Shown: positions 5,957 through 14,918, counted from the first letter of the stretch. The stretch: DNA of 49,958 bases from CAZYMF01 sp964648215 (GCA_964648215.1 CAZYMF010000010.1:1-49958), one strand, 5' to 3'. A program made the numbers and translations. The notes: generated by a model from the letters alone, not told the origin.

Positions 5957-8521
5957 ATGAAACAAGCCACGGCGGCGGTGGCGCTGGAGAACCGGCGCAT
6001 CGCGCAGGAGGACGCCGGCCGCAGACCCAAGGCGCGGGGCAAGTTCCTCTTCCTTGGCGAAGAGAAGTGCTTCTTGCGCGGCGTCTCGTACGGTCCCTTC
6101 GCTCCCGCTTCCGACGGCACGCAGTTCCCCGAGCGCGACATGGCCCGGCGCGACTTCGCGTTGATGCGCGACGCCGGCGTCAACTGCTTCCGCACCTTCA
6201 CCCCACCCCCCGAGTGGCTCCTCGACCTGGCCGCCGAGCACGATCTCCTGGTGCTCACCGGCCTCCCCTGGACCGAGCACGTGTGCTTCCTCGACGAGCC
6301 CGGGGTGGCCGCCGATATCCGCAAGGACGTGGCCGCGGCGGTGAAGCGATGCGCCGGCCATCCTGCCATCTTCGCGCTGCTGATCGGCAACGAGATCCCG
6401 GCCGACATCGTGCGCTGGCACGGCCCCGAGCGCACGCGCGCCTTCCTGCGCGACCTCTACGACCTCAGCAAGGACATCGCCCCCGATTCCCTGGTCAGCT
6501 ACGCCAATTTTCCCCCGACCGAATATCTCGATCTCGAGTTCCTCGACTTCGTCTCGTTCAACGTCTACCTCCATCGCCAGCGCGACTTTCGCAGCTACCT
6601 CTCGCGCCTGCAAAACCTCGCCAAGGACAAGCCCCTGATCCTCACCGAGTTCGGTATCGACTCGATGCGGGAAGGGACGGCCGAGCAGGCCGAGATCCTG
6701 TCGTGGCAGGTGCGCGCGGCGTTCGAGAGCGGGGTGGCCGGCGCGGTGGTCTTTTCCTGGACCGACGACTGGTTCACCGGCGGCTTTCAGGTCGAGGACT
6801 GGGCCTTCGGCCTGGTCGACCGGGAGCGTCACAAAAAGCCCTCCTTTCACGCGGTGCAGAAGGTCTACCGCGCGCCGTTGCCGCCGGCGTTGCCCCATCC
6901 TCCCAAGATCTCCGTGGTCGTCTGCGCCTACAACGCGGAGGGCACCATGGAGGCTTGCATGCAGTCGCTGCAGGAGCTTCGCTATCCGAGCTACGAGGTC
7001 GTCGTCGTCGACGACGGCTCGACCGATGCGACCCGGGAGATCGCCGAGCGCTACCCGGTGAAGGTGATCTCGCAGCCGAACAGGGGGCTGAGCGTCGCGC
7101 GCAACGTCGGCGCCGAGGCCGCCACCGGCGAGATCGTCGCCTACACCGACTCCGACTGCGTCGTCGACCCCGACTGGCTCACCTACCTGGCGTACAAGTT
7201 CGAGTACGGCGGCTTCGTTGCCGTCGGCGGGCCGAACCTGCCGCCGCCGGAGGACTCGCGCATCCCCGCCTGCGTCGCCGCCTCGCCCGGCGGGCCGACC
7301 CACGTGCTGCTCAACGACGAGGTGGCCGAGCACATCCCCGGCTGCAACATGGCCTTCCGCCGCCACGCCCTCGCGGAGGTGAACGGTTTCGACCCCGTTT
7401 ATCGCGCCGCGGGCGACGACGTCGATGTGTGCTGGCGCCTGCAGAACGTCGGCCACACGATCGGGTTCAGCCCGGCGGCGATGGTCTGGCACTTCCGACG
7501 CAACACCATCCGCGCCTACCTGAAGCAGCAGATGGGATACGGCAAGGCCGAGGCGCTGCTCTACTTCAAGCATCCGTACCGCTTCAACATGCTCGGTCAA
7601 TCGCAGTGGTTGGGTCGCATCTACGGCGATTTCACCGGGGCGCTGTTCTCGCGCCGGCCGGTCATCTACCACGGGGTGTTCGGCCGCGGCCTGTTCCAGA
7701 CTCTCTACGAGGCGCCGTCGTCGCTGCTCTCCTACATCCCGTTCACCCTCGAGTGGAACGTCGTCGGGCTGGTCCTGCTCTTCGGCGCCGTACTGGCGGG
7801 GCGTTATGTCACCCTGGCCGCGCTCCCGCTGCTCATCTCGGCGATCTGGGCGGTGGCCACCGCCTGGCGGGCGCCCGTCGATCCGCGCTACGACGGCCCG
7901 CTCTCGCGCCTGCTGGTCACCGCCCTGGTCTACTGGGGCCCGCTGGTACGCAGCACTCAACGCTATCTCTGGCGCCTGCAGGGCATGCAGCCGGGCGAGC
8001 GTATCGCCCTCGAGGGCCCGTTGCAGAAGCCCCGGGTGCGCTGGCGGGCGCGGCAGTTCTTTCTCTCCTACTGGTCCGAGCAGGGGCAGGAGAAGGAGCA
8101 CCTGATCAGCTCGGTGATGCAGTTCCTCATCCTGCGCAAGCACCTGATCGCCGTCGACCAGGGCTGGAACGATTGGGACGTCGAGGTCTACCGCGGCATC
8201 TGGTCGCGCGCCAACGTGAAGGTCGCGGTCGAGAACCACGGCGGCCCCAAGCGTCTGTTCCGCGTGCGCTGCGGCGTGCAGCTCTCCTTCCTGGCCAAGC
8301 TCACCTTGCTCGGCTTCACCGGCCTGATCGCCCTCGGCCTGTTCCTGCAGGCACCCGAGATCGCCGAGGTGGCGATCCTGCTGGGAGCTCTCGACCTGGT
8401 GGTGGTGATCTACGAGAGCCTGCGCCTCGGCCGGGTGCTGTTCCACGCGCTGGAGATCGTCGCCAAATCGATCGGGCTCGCCCCGGTGGCCGCCAGGGCC
8501 GCGGAGACGGGCGACGCATGA
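5957..8521 (+). CDS. Glycoside hydrolase (clan A TIM barrel)-GT2 glycosyltransferase fusion, membrane-anchored
   Basis: An 854-residue fusion. Residues 20-310 form a TIM-barrel glycosidase: IGNEIP near residue 145 carries the acid/base Glu and LTEFGID near 230 the nucleophile Glu, as in clan GH-A. Residues 315-560 are a family 2 glycosyltransferase: ISVVVCAYNAE, the nucleotide-binding VVVVDDGSTDAT, the metal-binding DSD in YTDSDCVVDPDW, and the acceptor motif GDDVDVCWRLQ. Hydrophobic segments at about 590-650 and 770-810 anchor it, and the protein ends without a known domain. There is no signal peptide, so the barrel would be cytoplasmic unless it is translocated. The first ATG with credible spacing is 5957 (CTCGG before it); the frame is open farther upstream through the EVE gene. 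It leads a run with an ABC exporter and three glycosyltransferase-like genes. Glycan synthesis with built-in trimming or transglycosylation is an inference. Confidence 0.85.
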   Translation: MKQATAAVALENRRIAQEDAGRRPKARGKFLFLGEEKCFLRGVSYGPFAPASDGTQFPERDMARRDFALMRDAGVNCFRTFTPPPEWLLDLAAEHDLLVLTGLPWTEHVCFLDEPGVAADIRKDVAAAVKRCAGHPAIFALLIGNEIPADIVRWHGPERTRAFLRDLYDLSKDIAPDSLVSYANFPPTEYLDLEFLDFVSFNVYLHRQRDFRSYLSRLQNLAKDKPLILTEFGIDSMREGTAEQAEILSWQVRAAFESGVAGAVVFSWTDDWFTGGFQVEDWAFGLVDRERHKKPSFHAVQKVYRAPLPPALPHPPKISVVVCAYNAEGTMEACMQSLQELRYPSYEVVVVDDGSTDATREIAERYPVKVISQPNRGLSVARNVGAEAATGEIVAYTDSDCVVDPDWLTYLAYKFEYGGFVAVGGPNLPPPEDSRIPACVAASPGGPTHVLLNDEVAEHIPGCNMAFRRHALAEVNGFDPVYRAAGDDVDVCWRLQNVGHTIGFSPAAMVWHFRRNTIRAYLKQQMGYGKAEALLYFKHPYRFNMLGQSQWLGRIYGDFTGALFSRRPVIYHGVFGRGLFQTLYEAPSSLLSYIPFTLEWNVVGLVLLFGAVLAGRYVTLAALPLLISAIWAVATAWRAPVDPRYDGPLSRLLVTALVYWGPLVRSTQRYLWRLQGMQPGERIALEGPLQKPRVRWRARQFFLSYWSEQGQEKEHLISSVMQFLILRKHLIAVDQGWNDWDVEVYRGIWSRANVKVAVENHGGPKRLFRVRCGVQLSFLAKLTLLGFTGLIALGLFLQAPEIAEVAILLGALDLVVVIYESLRLGRVLFHALEIVAKSIGLAPVAARAAETGDA

Positions 8522-8522
8522 G

Positions 8523-8555
8523 CGGGGCCGGGTGCGCTGCCAGCGCCCGGCCCCG
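8523..8555 (+). other. Strong GC hairpin between the fusion gene and the ABC gene
   Basis: CGGGGCCGGG (8523-8532) with CGCT (8535-8538) pairs with AGCG (8542-8545) and CCCGGCCCCG (8546-8555). This is a 14-bp stem with a 2-base bulge and a 3-base loop, starting 2 bases after the stop codon. No T-tract follows, so it is more likely an mRNA-stabilising or partial-attenuating structure within the operon than a terminator. Confidence 0.6.
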
Positions 8556-8583
8556 TTGCGGGTGACCGCATGAGCCGTTGTTG

Positions 8584-10386
8584 ATGGACTTCCTGCGCAA
8601 AGTCCTGCGTTACGCCGCTCCCTATCGGCTGGGGCTCGTCTTTGCCGTTGGCCAGGTGCTGGTGATGGCCGGCCTGGAGATGCTCAAGCCCTGGCCGCTC
8701 AAGATCGTCATCGACAACGTCCTCACCGCCACCCCGCTGCCGTGGGCCGGACCCTGGCGCTCGTGGAGCCCGTCGGCTCTCCTGCTCGCCGCGGTTCTCG
8801 CCCTGATCGGCATCTACGTTGCGCTCGGGGTCGTCAGCGTCCTCAACAACTACCTCACCATCTCGATCGGGCAGGGGATGGTCAACGACCTGCGCAGTCA
8901 GATCTACGCCCACCTGCAGCGGCTGTCGCTGGCGTTTCACTCCACGGCCTCGGTCGGCGACCTGATCTACCGCGTCACCGCCGACACCTACGCCATCCAG
9001 ACGCTGGCGATGAACGGCATCTTCCCGATCCTGTCGGCGGTCGCGCTGCTCGGCGGCATGTTCGCCATCATGGTGCGGATGGACTGGGCTCTGACGCTCA
9101 TCGCCCTGGGGATCTGCCCGTTCCTGCTGCTGGCGATCGCCGGATTGAACCGGCGCATCGCCACCGTGGCGACGCAGGCGCGCGAGCGCGAGAGCGTGGT
9201 CTACCAGCACGTGCAGCGCAGTATGGCGGCGATCAAGGTCGTGCAGGCGTTCTCGCGCGAGCAGGACGAGCACCGCGCCTTCGTCGCCGAGAGCCGCGCC
9301 AGCCTGCGCAGCAGCTTGAAGCTGTACACGCTGCAGACCACCTACGCCGCCGGCACCAGCGTCGTGCTGGCCGCCGGCACCGCGCTGGTGGTGTGGGTGG
9401 CCGCCCATCACGTGTGGGCGGGCACCCTCAGCGTCGGCGACATGGTGGTCTTCGTCAGCTATCTCGCCTCGCTCTACGGGCCGCTCAACTCGATCATCCA
9501 GACCTACGGCCTGGTGCAGGGCGCCAAGGCCGGCGTCGTGCGCGTCTTCGAGGTGCTCGAAACCGTCTCGCAGGTCCCGGACGGCGCGCGCGATTTGCCC
9601 GCGCCGGTGCCCGGCCGCGGCGTCGAGGTGCGCTTCGAGCACGTCGAGTTCCGCTACCGCGAGGATCGCCAGGCCCTGCGCGACGTCGACTTCAGCGCGA
9701 CGGCGGGCGGGGTGGTGGCCATCGTCGGCGCCACCGGCGCGGGCAAGAGCACCCTGGTAAGCCTCATCCCGCGTTTCTACGACGTCACGGCCGGGGCGGT
9801 GAAGATCGACGGCACCGACGTCCGCGAGCTGCGGCTGGCCTCGCTGCGCCGCCGGATCAGCATGGTGCTGCAGCCGCCGATGGTGTTCCCCATCAGCGTC
9901 CGCGAGAACATCGCCTACAGCGTGCCCGGGGCGACGGACGCCGCCATCGAGCGCGCGGCGCGTCTGGCCCAGGCGCACGCCTTCATCGCGCAGCTGCCGG
10001 GCGGCTACGACACCGTTCTCGGCGAGGCCGGCGTCACCCTCTCCGAGGGCGAGCGCCAGCGTCTGACGATTGCCCGCGCCCTGCTGCGCGATACCCCCAT
10101 CCTGATTCTCGACGAGCCGACGGCGTCGGTCGACGCGTCCACCGAGGCGGCGATCATGGAGGGACTCGCCACCCTGATGTCCGGCCGCACCACGTTCGTG
10201 ATCGCCCATCGCCTCAGCACCGTCCGCAACGCCGACGTCATCCTGGTGCTGCACGAGGGAGAGATCGTCGAGCGCGGCAGCTTCGCCGAGCTGGTGGCGC
10301 GCCGCGGCGCCTTCTATCGGTTGTACGCACAGCAGTTCGGTCTGGAGCCGGCGGCGGGGCCGGCCGAGGCGGGCGGCTCGCGATGA
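8584..10386 (+). CDS. ABC exporter, fused membrane and ATPase domains (MsbA-like)
   Basis: A 600-residue half-transporter. Residues 1-310 hold six membrane helices of a type I ABC exporter. The ATPase follows: Walker A GATGAGKST near 385, Q-loop MVLQPPMVFP, signature LSEGERQR near 482, Walker B ILILDEPT near 505, and switch His in IAHRLS. The signature departs from the usual LSGGQ, with Glu in the third and fifth places, and the Q-loop is followed by PP; both are tolerated variants. As a homodimer it would export lipid, oligosaccharide-lipid or peptide. Its place between a GH-GT2 fusion and three glycosyltransferase-like genes suggests a glycan or glycolipid cargo. The ATG at 8584 has no clear ribosome site; two TTG codons directly before it could serve instead. 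Confidence 0.92.
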   Translation: MDFLRKVLRYAAPYRLGLVFAVGQVLVMAGLEMLKPWPLKIVIDNVLTATPLPWAGPWRSWSPSALLLAAVLALIGIYVALGVVSVLNNYLTISIGQGMVNDLRSQIYAHLQRLSLAFHSTASVGDLIYRVTADTYAIQTLAMNGIFPILSAVALLGGMFAIMVRMDWALTLIALGICPFLLLAIAGLNRRIATVATQARERESVVYQHVQRSMAAIKVVQAFSREQDEHRAFVAESRASLRSSLKLYTLQTTYAAGTSVVLAAGTALVVWVAAHHVWAGTLSVGDMVVFVSYLASLYGPLNSIIQTYGLVQGAKAGVVRVFEVLETVSQVPDGARDLPAPVPGRGVEVRFEHVEFRYREDRQALRDVDFSATAGGVVAIVGATGAGKSTLVSLIPRFYDVTAGAVKIDGTDVRELRLASLRRRISMVLQPPMVFPISVRENIAYSVPGATDAAIERAARLAQAHAFIAQLPGGYDTVLGEAGVTLSEGERQRLTIARALLRDTPILILDEPTASVDASTEAAIMEGLATLMSGRTTFVIAHRLSTVRNADVILVLHEGEIVERGSFAELVARRGAFYRLYAQQFGLEPAAGPAEAGGSR

Positions 10387-11555
10387 AGATCGTCGTCACC
10401 GGCCTGATCGCCACCTATCCGCTCGGCGGCGTAAGCTGGGACTACATCGCCTACGTCGCCGGCTTCGCCCGCCTCGGGCACGAGGTGTTCTACCTGGAGG
10501 ACACCGGCAACTGGCTCTACGATCCGCGGGCGCAGACGTTCACCGACGACGTCGCCTTCAACGTCCGCTACTTGCAGAAGGCGTTTCGCTACGCGCAGGT
10601 GGACATCGGCGAGCGCTGGTCCGTGCGCGGCCCGGACGGCTGCCACCACGGCGCCTCGCAAGCCGCGGTCGAGCGCTTCTGCCGCGACGCGGACCTCTTT
10701 CTCAACGTGTCGGGATCGTGCTGGCTGCGCGACGGCTATCGCGGCGCCCGCTGCACCGCGTACCTCGACAGCGATCCCTGCTACAGCCAGGCCAAGCTGC
10801 TCGCCGTGGAACGCGGCACGGCGAGCGAGGACGTCGCCTACTCGGTCGGGCTCATCCGCGCCCACGATCGCTTCTTCACCTTCGCCGAGAGCATCGGCCA
10901 ACCCTCCTGCCGCATCCCCGCCTGCGGCCTCACCTGGCAGCCGACGCGCCAGCCGATCGTTCTCGCGCACTGGCCGGTGCGCTTCGATGCGCAAGCCGAG
11001 GCCTACACGACGGTAATGTCGTGGAAGACGGACGTGACGCTGCCGTCGATCGACGGCGTGACCTACGGCGGCAAGGACGTCGAGTTCGCCAGGTTCCTGG
11101 ATCTGCCGCGGCGCGCCGGCGTCGCGCTCGAGGTCGCCGTCTCCGGCAACGCCCGGCTGGCGGAGCTGCGTGAGCACGGCTGGCGCATCGCCGATCCGCG
11201 CACAAGGTCGGGGACGATGGCGGCGTACCGCGACTACCTGGCCGGCTCGCGCGGCGAGTGGAGCGTGGCCAAGAACGCGTACGTCGCCTCGGGCAGCGGC
11301 TGGTTCAGCACCCGCAGCGCCGCCTATCTCGCTCTCGGAAAGCCGGTGGTGGTGCAGGATACCGGCTGCAGCGCCCATTACCCGACCGGCGCCGGCCTGT
11401 TCGCCTTCGCCACCCTGGAGCAGGCGGCCGCCGCGCTGGCGGCGATCGAGTCGGACTATCGCCGCCAGTGCGAGGCGGCGCGCGCGCTGGCGGAAAGCGA
11501 GTTCGACTCGTCGCGCGTTCTCACGCGCCTGCTGCGCGACGCCGGTGTCGCATGA
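10383..11555 (+). CDS. Glycosyltransferase-like protein, tandem paralogue 1 of 3
   Basis: A 390-residue cytoplasmic protein with a GT-B-like pattern. The N-terminal TGLIATYPLGGVSWDYIAYV resembles the glycine-rich first loop of GT-B enzymes. YLDSDP follows near residue 127 and PACGLTWQPTRQP near 180. The C-terminal core has YRDYLAGSRGEWSVAKNAYV from about 281, GWFSTRSAAYLALGKPVV and QDTG, then PTGAGLFAF near 335, a layout reminiscent of CgeB-like/GT1-4 C-terminal domains where such loops bind the sugar nucleotide. Donor and acceptor are unknown. The start overlaps the ABC gene stop (ATGA), so translation is coupled. The two following genes share all these motifs. Family membership is inferred from pattern and context only. 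Confidence 0.7.
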   Translation: MKIVVTGLIATYPLGGVSWDYIAYVAGFARLGHEVFYLEDTGNWLYDPRAQTFTDDVAFNVRYLQKAFRYAQVDIGERWSVRGPDGCHHGASQAAVERFCRDADLFLNVSGSCWLRDGYRGARCTAYLDSDPCYSQAKLLAVERGTASEDVAYSVGLIRAHDRFFTFAESIGQPSCRIPACGLTWQPTRQPIVLAHWPVRFDAQAEAYTTVMSWKTDVTLPSIDGVTYGGKDVEFARFLDLPRRAGVALEVAVSGNARLAELREHGWRIADPRTRSGTMAAYRDYLAGSRGEWSVAKNAYVASGSGWFSTRSAAYLALGKPVVVQDTGCSAHYPTGAGLFAFATLEQAAAALAAIESDYRRQCEAARALAESEFDSSRVLTRLLRDAGVA

Positions 11556-12709
11556 GCGCCCGCCGCGTGATGGTGGCGGGAGCAATCGCCCATCACCCCC
11601 TGGGCGGGGCCGGCAATGCCTGGGCCTTCCTCGAGTACGTTCTCGGCTTCCGCGCCCTCGGCATCGAGACCTTCTACGTCGAGCACCTCGACGCCAAGGA
11701 GTGCTGGGACGATCGCTGGCGGCCATCCTCGTTCGCGGAGAGCGCCAACGTTCGCTATCTGGAGGACATCTCGCGACGGTTCGGGCTCGAGGGCTTCACC
11801 GCGGCGCTGGACTTCAGTGGCGACGCGCACGTCGGGCTGTCGCGGCGGGAGGTGCGGCAGCTCGCCGCGGAGACCGACCTGTTCGTCAACATGTCGGGAC
11901 GCTTCCACCTGCGCGACATCCTGGAGGCCGCGCGCAGGCGGCTCTATCTCGACATGGATCCCGGCTTCACGCAGATCTGGCAGGAGCAGTACAAGGTGGA
12001 CATGAACCTGGCGGGGCACGACGCCTACGTCAGCGTCGGCCTCAACCTGGGGCAGGCGGATTGCCCGCTGCCCACTTGTGGCATCGCGTGGCAAACGACG
12101 TTGCCACCGGTTGTGGTCGACGAATGGCAGACCGAAGTCCCCGCCGGCTCGACGTACACCACCATCGCGGACTGGCGCGGGTACAGCGAGGTCGAGTGGC
12201 AAGATGCCTGGTACGGACAGAAATCGCAGGAGTTCCGCCGTCTGCTCGAGCTGCCGCAGCAGGTGCCGGCACCGCTCGAGCTCTGTCTGGCGATTCATCC
12301 GGACGAGAGTGATCGCGCCGAACTGCTGCGCCACGGCTGGCGGCTCAGCGATCCCCTGATTCACGCCGCCACTCCCGATACCTACCGCGACTACATCCGG
12401 CGCTCGCGCGGTGAGCTCACCGCCGCCAAGCACGGCTACGTCGCCGGCCGCACCGGCTGGTTCAGCGATCGCAGCGCCTGCTATCTGGCCGCCGGTCGGC
12501 CGGTGATCCTGCAGGACACCGGCTTTGGCCGCTACCTGCCGACGGGGGAGGGGCTGCTGGCGTTTGCGGACCTCGCCGGCGCGGCCGCTGCCGTGGCAAC
12601 GGTCGAGGCGGACTACGACCGCCACGCGCGCGCGGCGCGGCGCCTGGCGCGCGAGCACTTCGACGCGCGGCGGGTGCTGCCCCGCCTGCTCGATCTCGCC
12701 GGCGTATGA
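11552..12709 (+). CDS. Glycosyltransferase-like protein, tandem paralogue 2 of 3
   Basis: 385 residues, colinear with its two neighbours. Landmarks are HHPLGGAGNAWAFLEYVLGF near residue 14, YLDMDPGFTQIW near 131, PTCGIAWQTTLPP near 174, YRDYIRRSRGELTAAKHGYV near 280, GWFSDRSACYLAAGRPVIL with QDTGFG, and LPTGEGLLAF near 330. Compared with paralogue 1, the CG-I/L-xW-x-PT/TT segment has lost the PTRQP form, so the acceptor side may differ. It overlaps the preceding stop by four bases (ATGA) and the following start likewise. There is no signal peptide or membrane helix. I read it as a cytoplasmic transferase of the same unassigned family; three successive sugar additions is one possible use of the set. 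Confidence 0.7.
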   Translation: MSARRVMVAGAIAHHPLGGAGNAWAFLEYVLGFRALGIETFYVEHLDAKECWDDRWRPSSFAESANVRYLEDISRRFGLEGFTAALDFSGDAHVGLSRREVRQLAAETDLFVNMSGRFHLRDILEAARRRLYLDMDPGFTQIWQEQYKVDMNLAGHDAYVSVGLNLGQADCPLPTCGIAWQTTLPPVVVDEWQTEVPAGSTYTTIADWRGYSEVEWQDAWYGQKSQEFRRLLELPQQVPAPLELCLAIHPDESDRAELLRHGWRLSDPLIHAATPDTYRDYIRRSRGELTAAKHGYVAGRTGWFSDRSACYLAAGRPVILQDTGFGRYLPTGEGLLAFADLAGAAAAVATVEADYDRHARAARRLAREHFDARRVLPRLLDLAGV

Positions 12710-13863
12710 GCGCGGACAAGGTCATCGTCTCGGGCTATCTCGTACGCTGCCCGCTGGGCGGCTACGCCTGGCAGGCGCTCCACTACCTGGTCGGCCTGCG
12801 GCAGCTGGGGTACGAGCCCTACTTCTACGAAGACACCCGCGGCTTCTGCGATTGCTTCGATCCGCAGAGCGGCAACATGACCGACGATCCCGGCGCCGGC
12901 GTGGCCGCGACCGAGAAGTTTCTGGCGCACTATGGCTTCGCCGGGCAGTGGGCTTTTTGGGACGTGGCCCGGGAGCGCAGCTACGGGCTGAGCGGGGCGG
13001 AACGCGCAGCCCTGCTCGACGAGGCGCGGGTGGTGATCAACCTGGCCGGCGTGAACCGCCTTCCACCACGGAAGGGGCAGCGACGGGCTTTCGTGGACCT
13101 CGATCCCGCGTTCACGCAGATCCGCGCCGCCGGCGGCGACCGCGGCTGGCGTGAAGTGCTGAGCGAGCACGACGCCCATTTCACCCTCGGGGAGAACATC
13201 GGTCGGCCCGGCTGTTCGGTTCCCACCGCCGGCTTCACCTGGCACCCGACGCGGCAGCCGATCGCTCTCGAGCTGTGGCCGCCGTTGACGCCGGACCCAT
13301 CGGCGCCGTTCACGACGGTCGGTCGCTGGGACGAGCAGCGTCGCGACGTGCACTTCGCCGGCCAGACCTACTCGTGGCGCAAGCGCGTCGAGTGGTTGAA
13401 GTTCCTCGACCTGCCGCAGCGCACCGGAGAGCGCTTCGTCGTCGCCGTGGACGTCGCCAAAGTCCCTGACGATCTCGCTCTCCTCGAACGTCACGGCTGG
13501 GAGGTGCGCGATCCGATCGGGCTGTCCGCCGATCCGTGGCTGTACCGCGACTTCATCCGCCAGTCGAAAGGCGAGTTCACCGTTGCCAAGGACCTCAACG
13601 TTCGTCTCGCCAGCGGCTGGTTCTCGGATCGCGGCGCCTGCTATCTCGCCGCCGGCCGCCCGGTGGTGACGCAGGACACGGGCTTCGGGCGCGCGCTCCC
13701 TACCGGCGCCGGCCTGTTCGCCTTCCGCGACGTCGAGCAGGCGTCGTCGTCGATACGGGCCATCGCCGCCGACTATGCGGCGCAATCGCGCCGGGCCGGG
13801 GAGATCGCACGCGAGCGGTTCAGCGCCGAGGCAGTTGTTGCTGCCCTCCTGGAAAAGCTCTGA
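12706..13863 (+). CDS. Glycosyltransferase-like protein, tandem paralogue 3 of 3
   Basis: 385 residues. Shared landmarks are RCPLGGYAWQALHYLVGL near residue 13, FYEDTRGF, DLDPAFTQIRA near 127, PTAGFTWHPTRQP near 175 (the Cys of the other two is replaced by Ala), YRDFIRQSKGEFTVAKDLNV near 280, GWFSDRGACYLAAGRPVVT with QDTGFG, and LPTGAGLFAF. It starts within the stop of paralogue 2 (ATGA) and ends the operon. Two GC-rich hairpins follow before the convergent mla operon. By eye paralogues 2 and 3 are closer to each other in the C-terminal core than to paralogue 1, which fits stepwise tandem duplication. Substrate unknown. Confidence 0.7.
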   Translation: MSADKVIVSGYLVRCPLGGYAWQALHYLVGLRQLGYEPYFYEDTRGFCDCFDPQSGNMTDDPGAGVAATEKFLAHYGFAGQWAFWDVARERSYGLSGAERAALLDEARVVINLAGVNRLPPRKGQRRAFVDLDPAFTQIRAAGGDRGWREVLSEHDAHFTLGENIGRPGCSVPTAGFTWHPTRQPIALELWPPLTPDPSAPFTTVGRWDEQRRDVHFAGQTYSWRKRVEWLKFLDLPQRTGERFVVAVDVAKVPDDLALLERHGWEVRDPIGLSADPWLYRDFIRQSKGEFTVAKDLNVRLASGWFSDRGACYLAAGRPVVTQDTGFGRALPTGAGLFAFRDVEQASSSIRAIAADYAAQSRRAGEIARERFSAEAVVAALLEKL

Positions 13864-13922
13864 CGCACGAGTTCGTTTCCGAAGCTCAATGGATCATCGA
13901 GGGGAGCGACCAACGGGAGCGT

Positions 13923-13960
13923 GGGGCGAAGCCCCCGTATCGCTGGGGGCCGCTGCCCCC
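13923..13960. terminator. Two tandem GC hairpins between convergent operons
   Basis: GGGGC (13923-13927) pairs with GCCCC (13931-13935), and GGGGGC (13945-13950) pairs with GCCCCC (13955-13960) across a CGCT loop. They lie between the end of the glycosyltransferase operon and the stop codon of mlaD on the other strand, where a bidirectional terminator would be expected. No T-tract is present, so termination by them is a guess from position. Confidence 0.4.
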
Positions 13961-14901
13961 TAGAACAGCGTCGATACCAGCGTTCCCAGCACCGAGATCG
14001 GGCTCATGTCCTCGATGCTGCTGGTGGCGCGGTCGACGCCGTGCACGGCGTTCTTCGTCTCCTGGTAGAGCGAGTCGTCGGTGACCAGGCGGCCGAGTGT
14101 GCCGTGGCCGTTGCGCACGTCGGTGGAGATCTGCTCGAGGTTCTGCGCCGTGGTGTTCAGGCTGACCACCGTTTCGCGCACCTGGTCGTAGAGGGCGTCG
14201 TCGGTCATCAGGCGGCCGAGCGTGCCCTGGCCGTGGGCGAGGTCATCGGAGATGCGTTGCAGGTTGGCGATCATTGCGTTGGCGCGGTCGTACAGCTCCG
14301 GGTCGTTCAACAGCTTGGCCATGGTGCCGTTGCCCTGGTCGAGCTTGGCGGTGATCGACCGGACGTTGGCGAGCGTGGCGGCGAGCGCGCTGCGATTCTC
14401 GTCGATCATCGTGTTGAGGTTGGTGAGCAGCTCCTGCTGATTGCGGTTGAGCGAGTCGGCGAGGTCCTTCACGCTGCGGGCCACGCCGTCCATCTGGTCG
14501 ATCATGTCGGTCAGCCCCGGCGGCATCTCGCCTTCGACGGTGTCGCCGTCCTTGAGGGTGGGCTGGTCGGCGCTGCCGAGGGAGATGTTGATGAAGCGCG
14601 ATCCGCTCAGCGCCTGGAAGTCGAGCCGGGCGATCGAGTCGTGCCGCACCCGGGCCCTGGGTTCGAGCCGCATCTGCACCCGCACGTGATCGCCGGCGAT
14701 CTCGACCTCCGAGACGCTGCCCATCTTGATGCCGGCCACCTGCACCGCGTCGCCGGTGGTCAGGCCGCCCACGCTCGGATAGTCGACCCAGAGGTGGTAG
14801 CCGCCCTGGAGCAGGCCGACGCCGACGGTGGCCTCGATGGCGGCGAAGGCGAGGATGATGCCGACGAGGAAGAACAACCCGACCTTCTGTTCGTTGCTCA
14901 T
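13960..14901 (-). CDS. mlaD: MCE-domain lipid-transport protein, MlaD-like
   Basis: A 313-residue MCE protein. One N-terminal membrane helix (residues 6-28) is followed by the MCE domain at about 35-115 (YPSVGGLTTGDAVQVAGIKM, then GSRFINISLG). The C-terminal half is helical with three copies of a unit of the form GxGT-[ML]-[AG]-[KR]-L-x-x-D-x-x-LY near residues 198, 233 and 268. MlaD forms the hexameric ring that receives phospholipid next to the MlaFE ABC transporter in the inner membrane. The protein is longer than E. coli MlaD (about 180 residues), as in many deltaproteobacterial homologues with needle-like tails. It is last in the mlaE-mlaF-mlaD order; no MlaC or MlaB gene is adjacent. 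Confidence 0.9.
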   Translation of the reverse strand: MSNEQKVGLFFLVGIILAFAAIEATVGVGLLQGGYHLWVDYPSVGGLTTGDAVQVAGIKMGSVSEVEIAGDHVRVQMRLEPRARVRHDSIARLDFQALSGSRFINISLGSADQPTLKDGDTVEGEMPPGLTDMIDQMDGVARSVKDLADSLNRNQQELLTNLNTMIDENRSALAATLANVRSITAKLDQGNGTMAKLLNDPELYDRANAMIANLQRISDDLAHGQGTLGRLMTDDALYDQVRETVVSLNTTAQNLEQISTDVRNGHGTLGRLVTDDSLYQETKNAVHGVDRATSSIEDMSPISVLGTLVSTLF

Positions 14902-14918
14902 ACGTCTCTCCGATCAAG

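Noticed and set aside
5702..8446. Open frame of 914 codons on the minus strand opposite the GH-GT2 gene
   Set aside because: Composition is Gln/Asp/Arg/Val-rich without domains, and it mirrors a plus-strand gene with clear catalytic motifs. It is a high-GC shadow.
10030..10080. Inactivated ABC ATPase because of the LSEGE signature
   Set aside because: Walker A, Walker B, Q-loop and switch His are all intact, and variation at these signature positions is tolerated in exporters.
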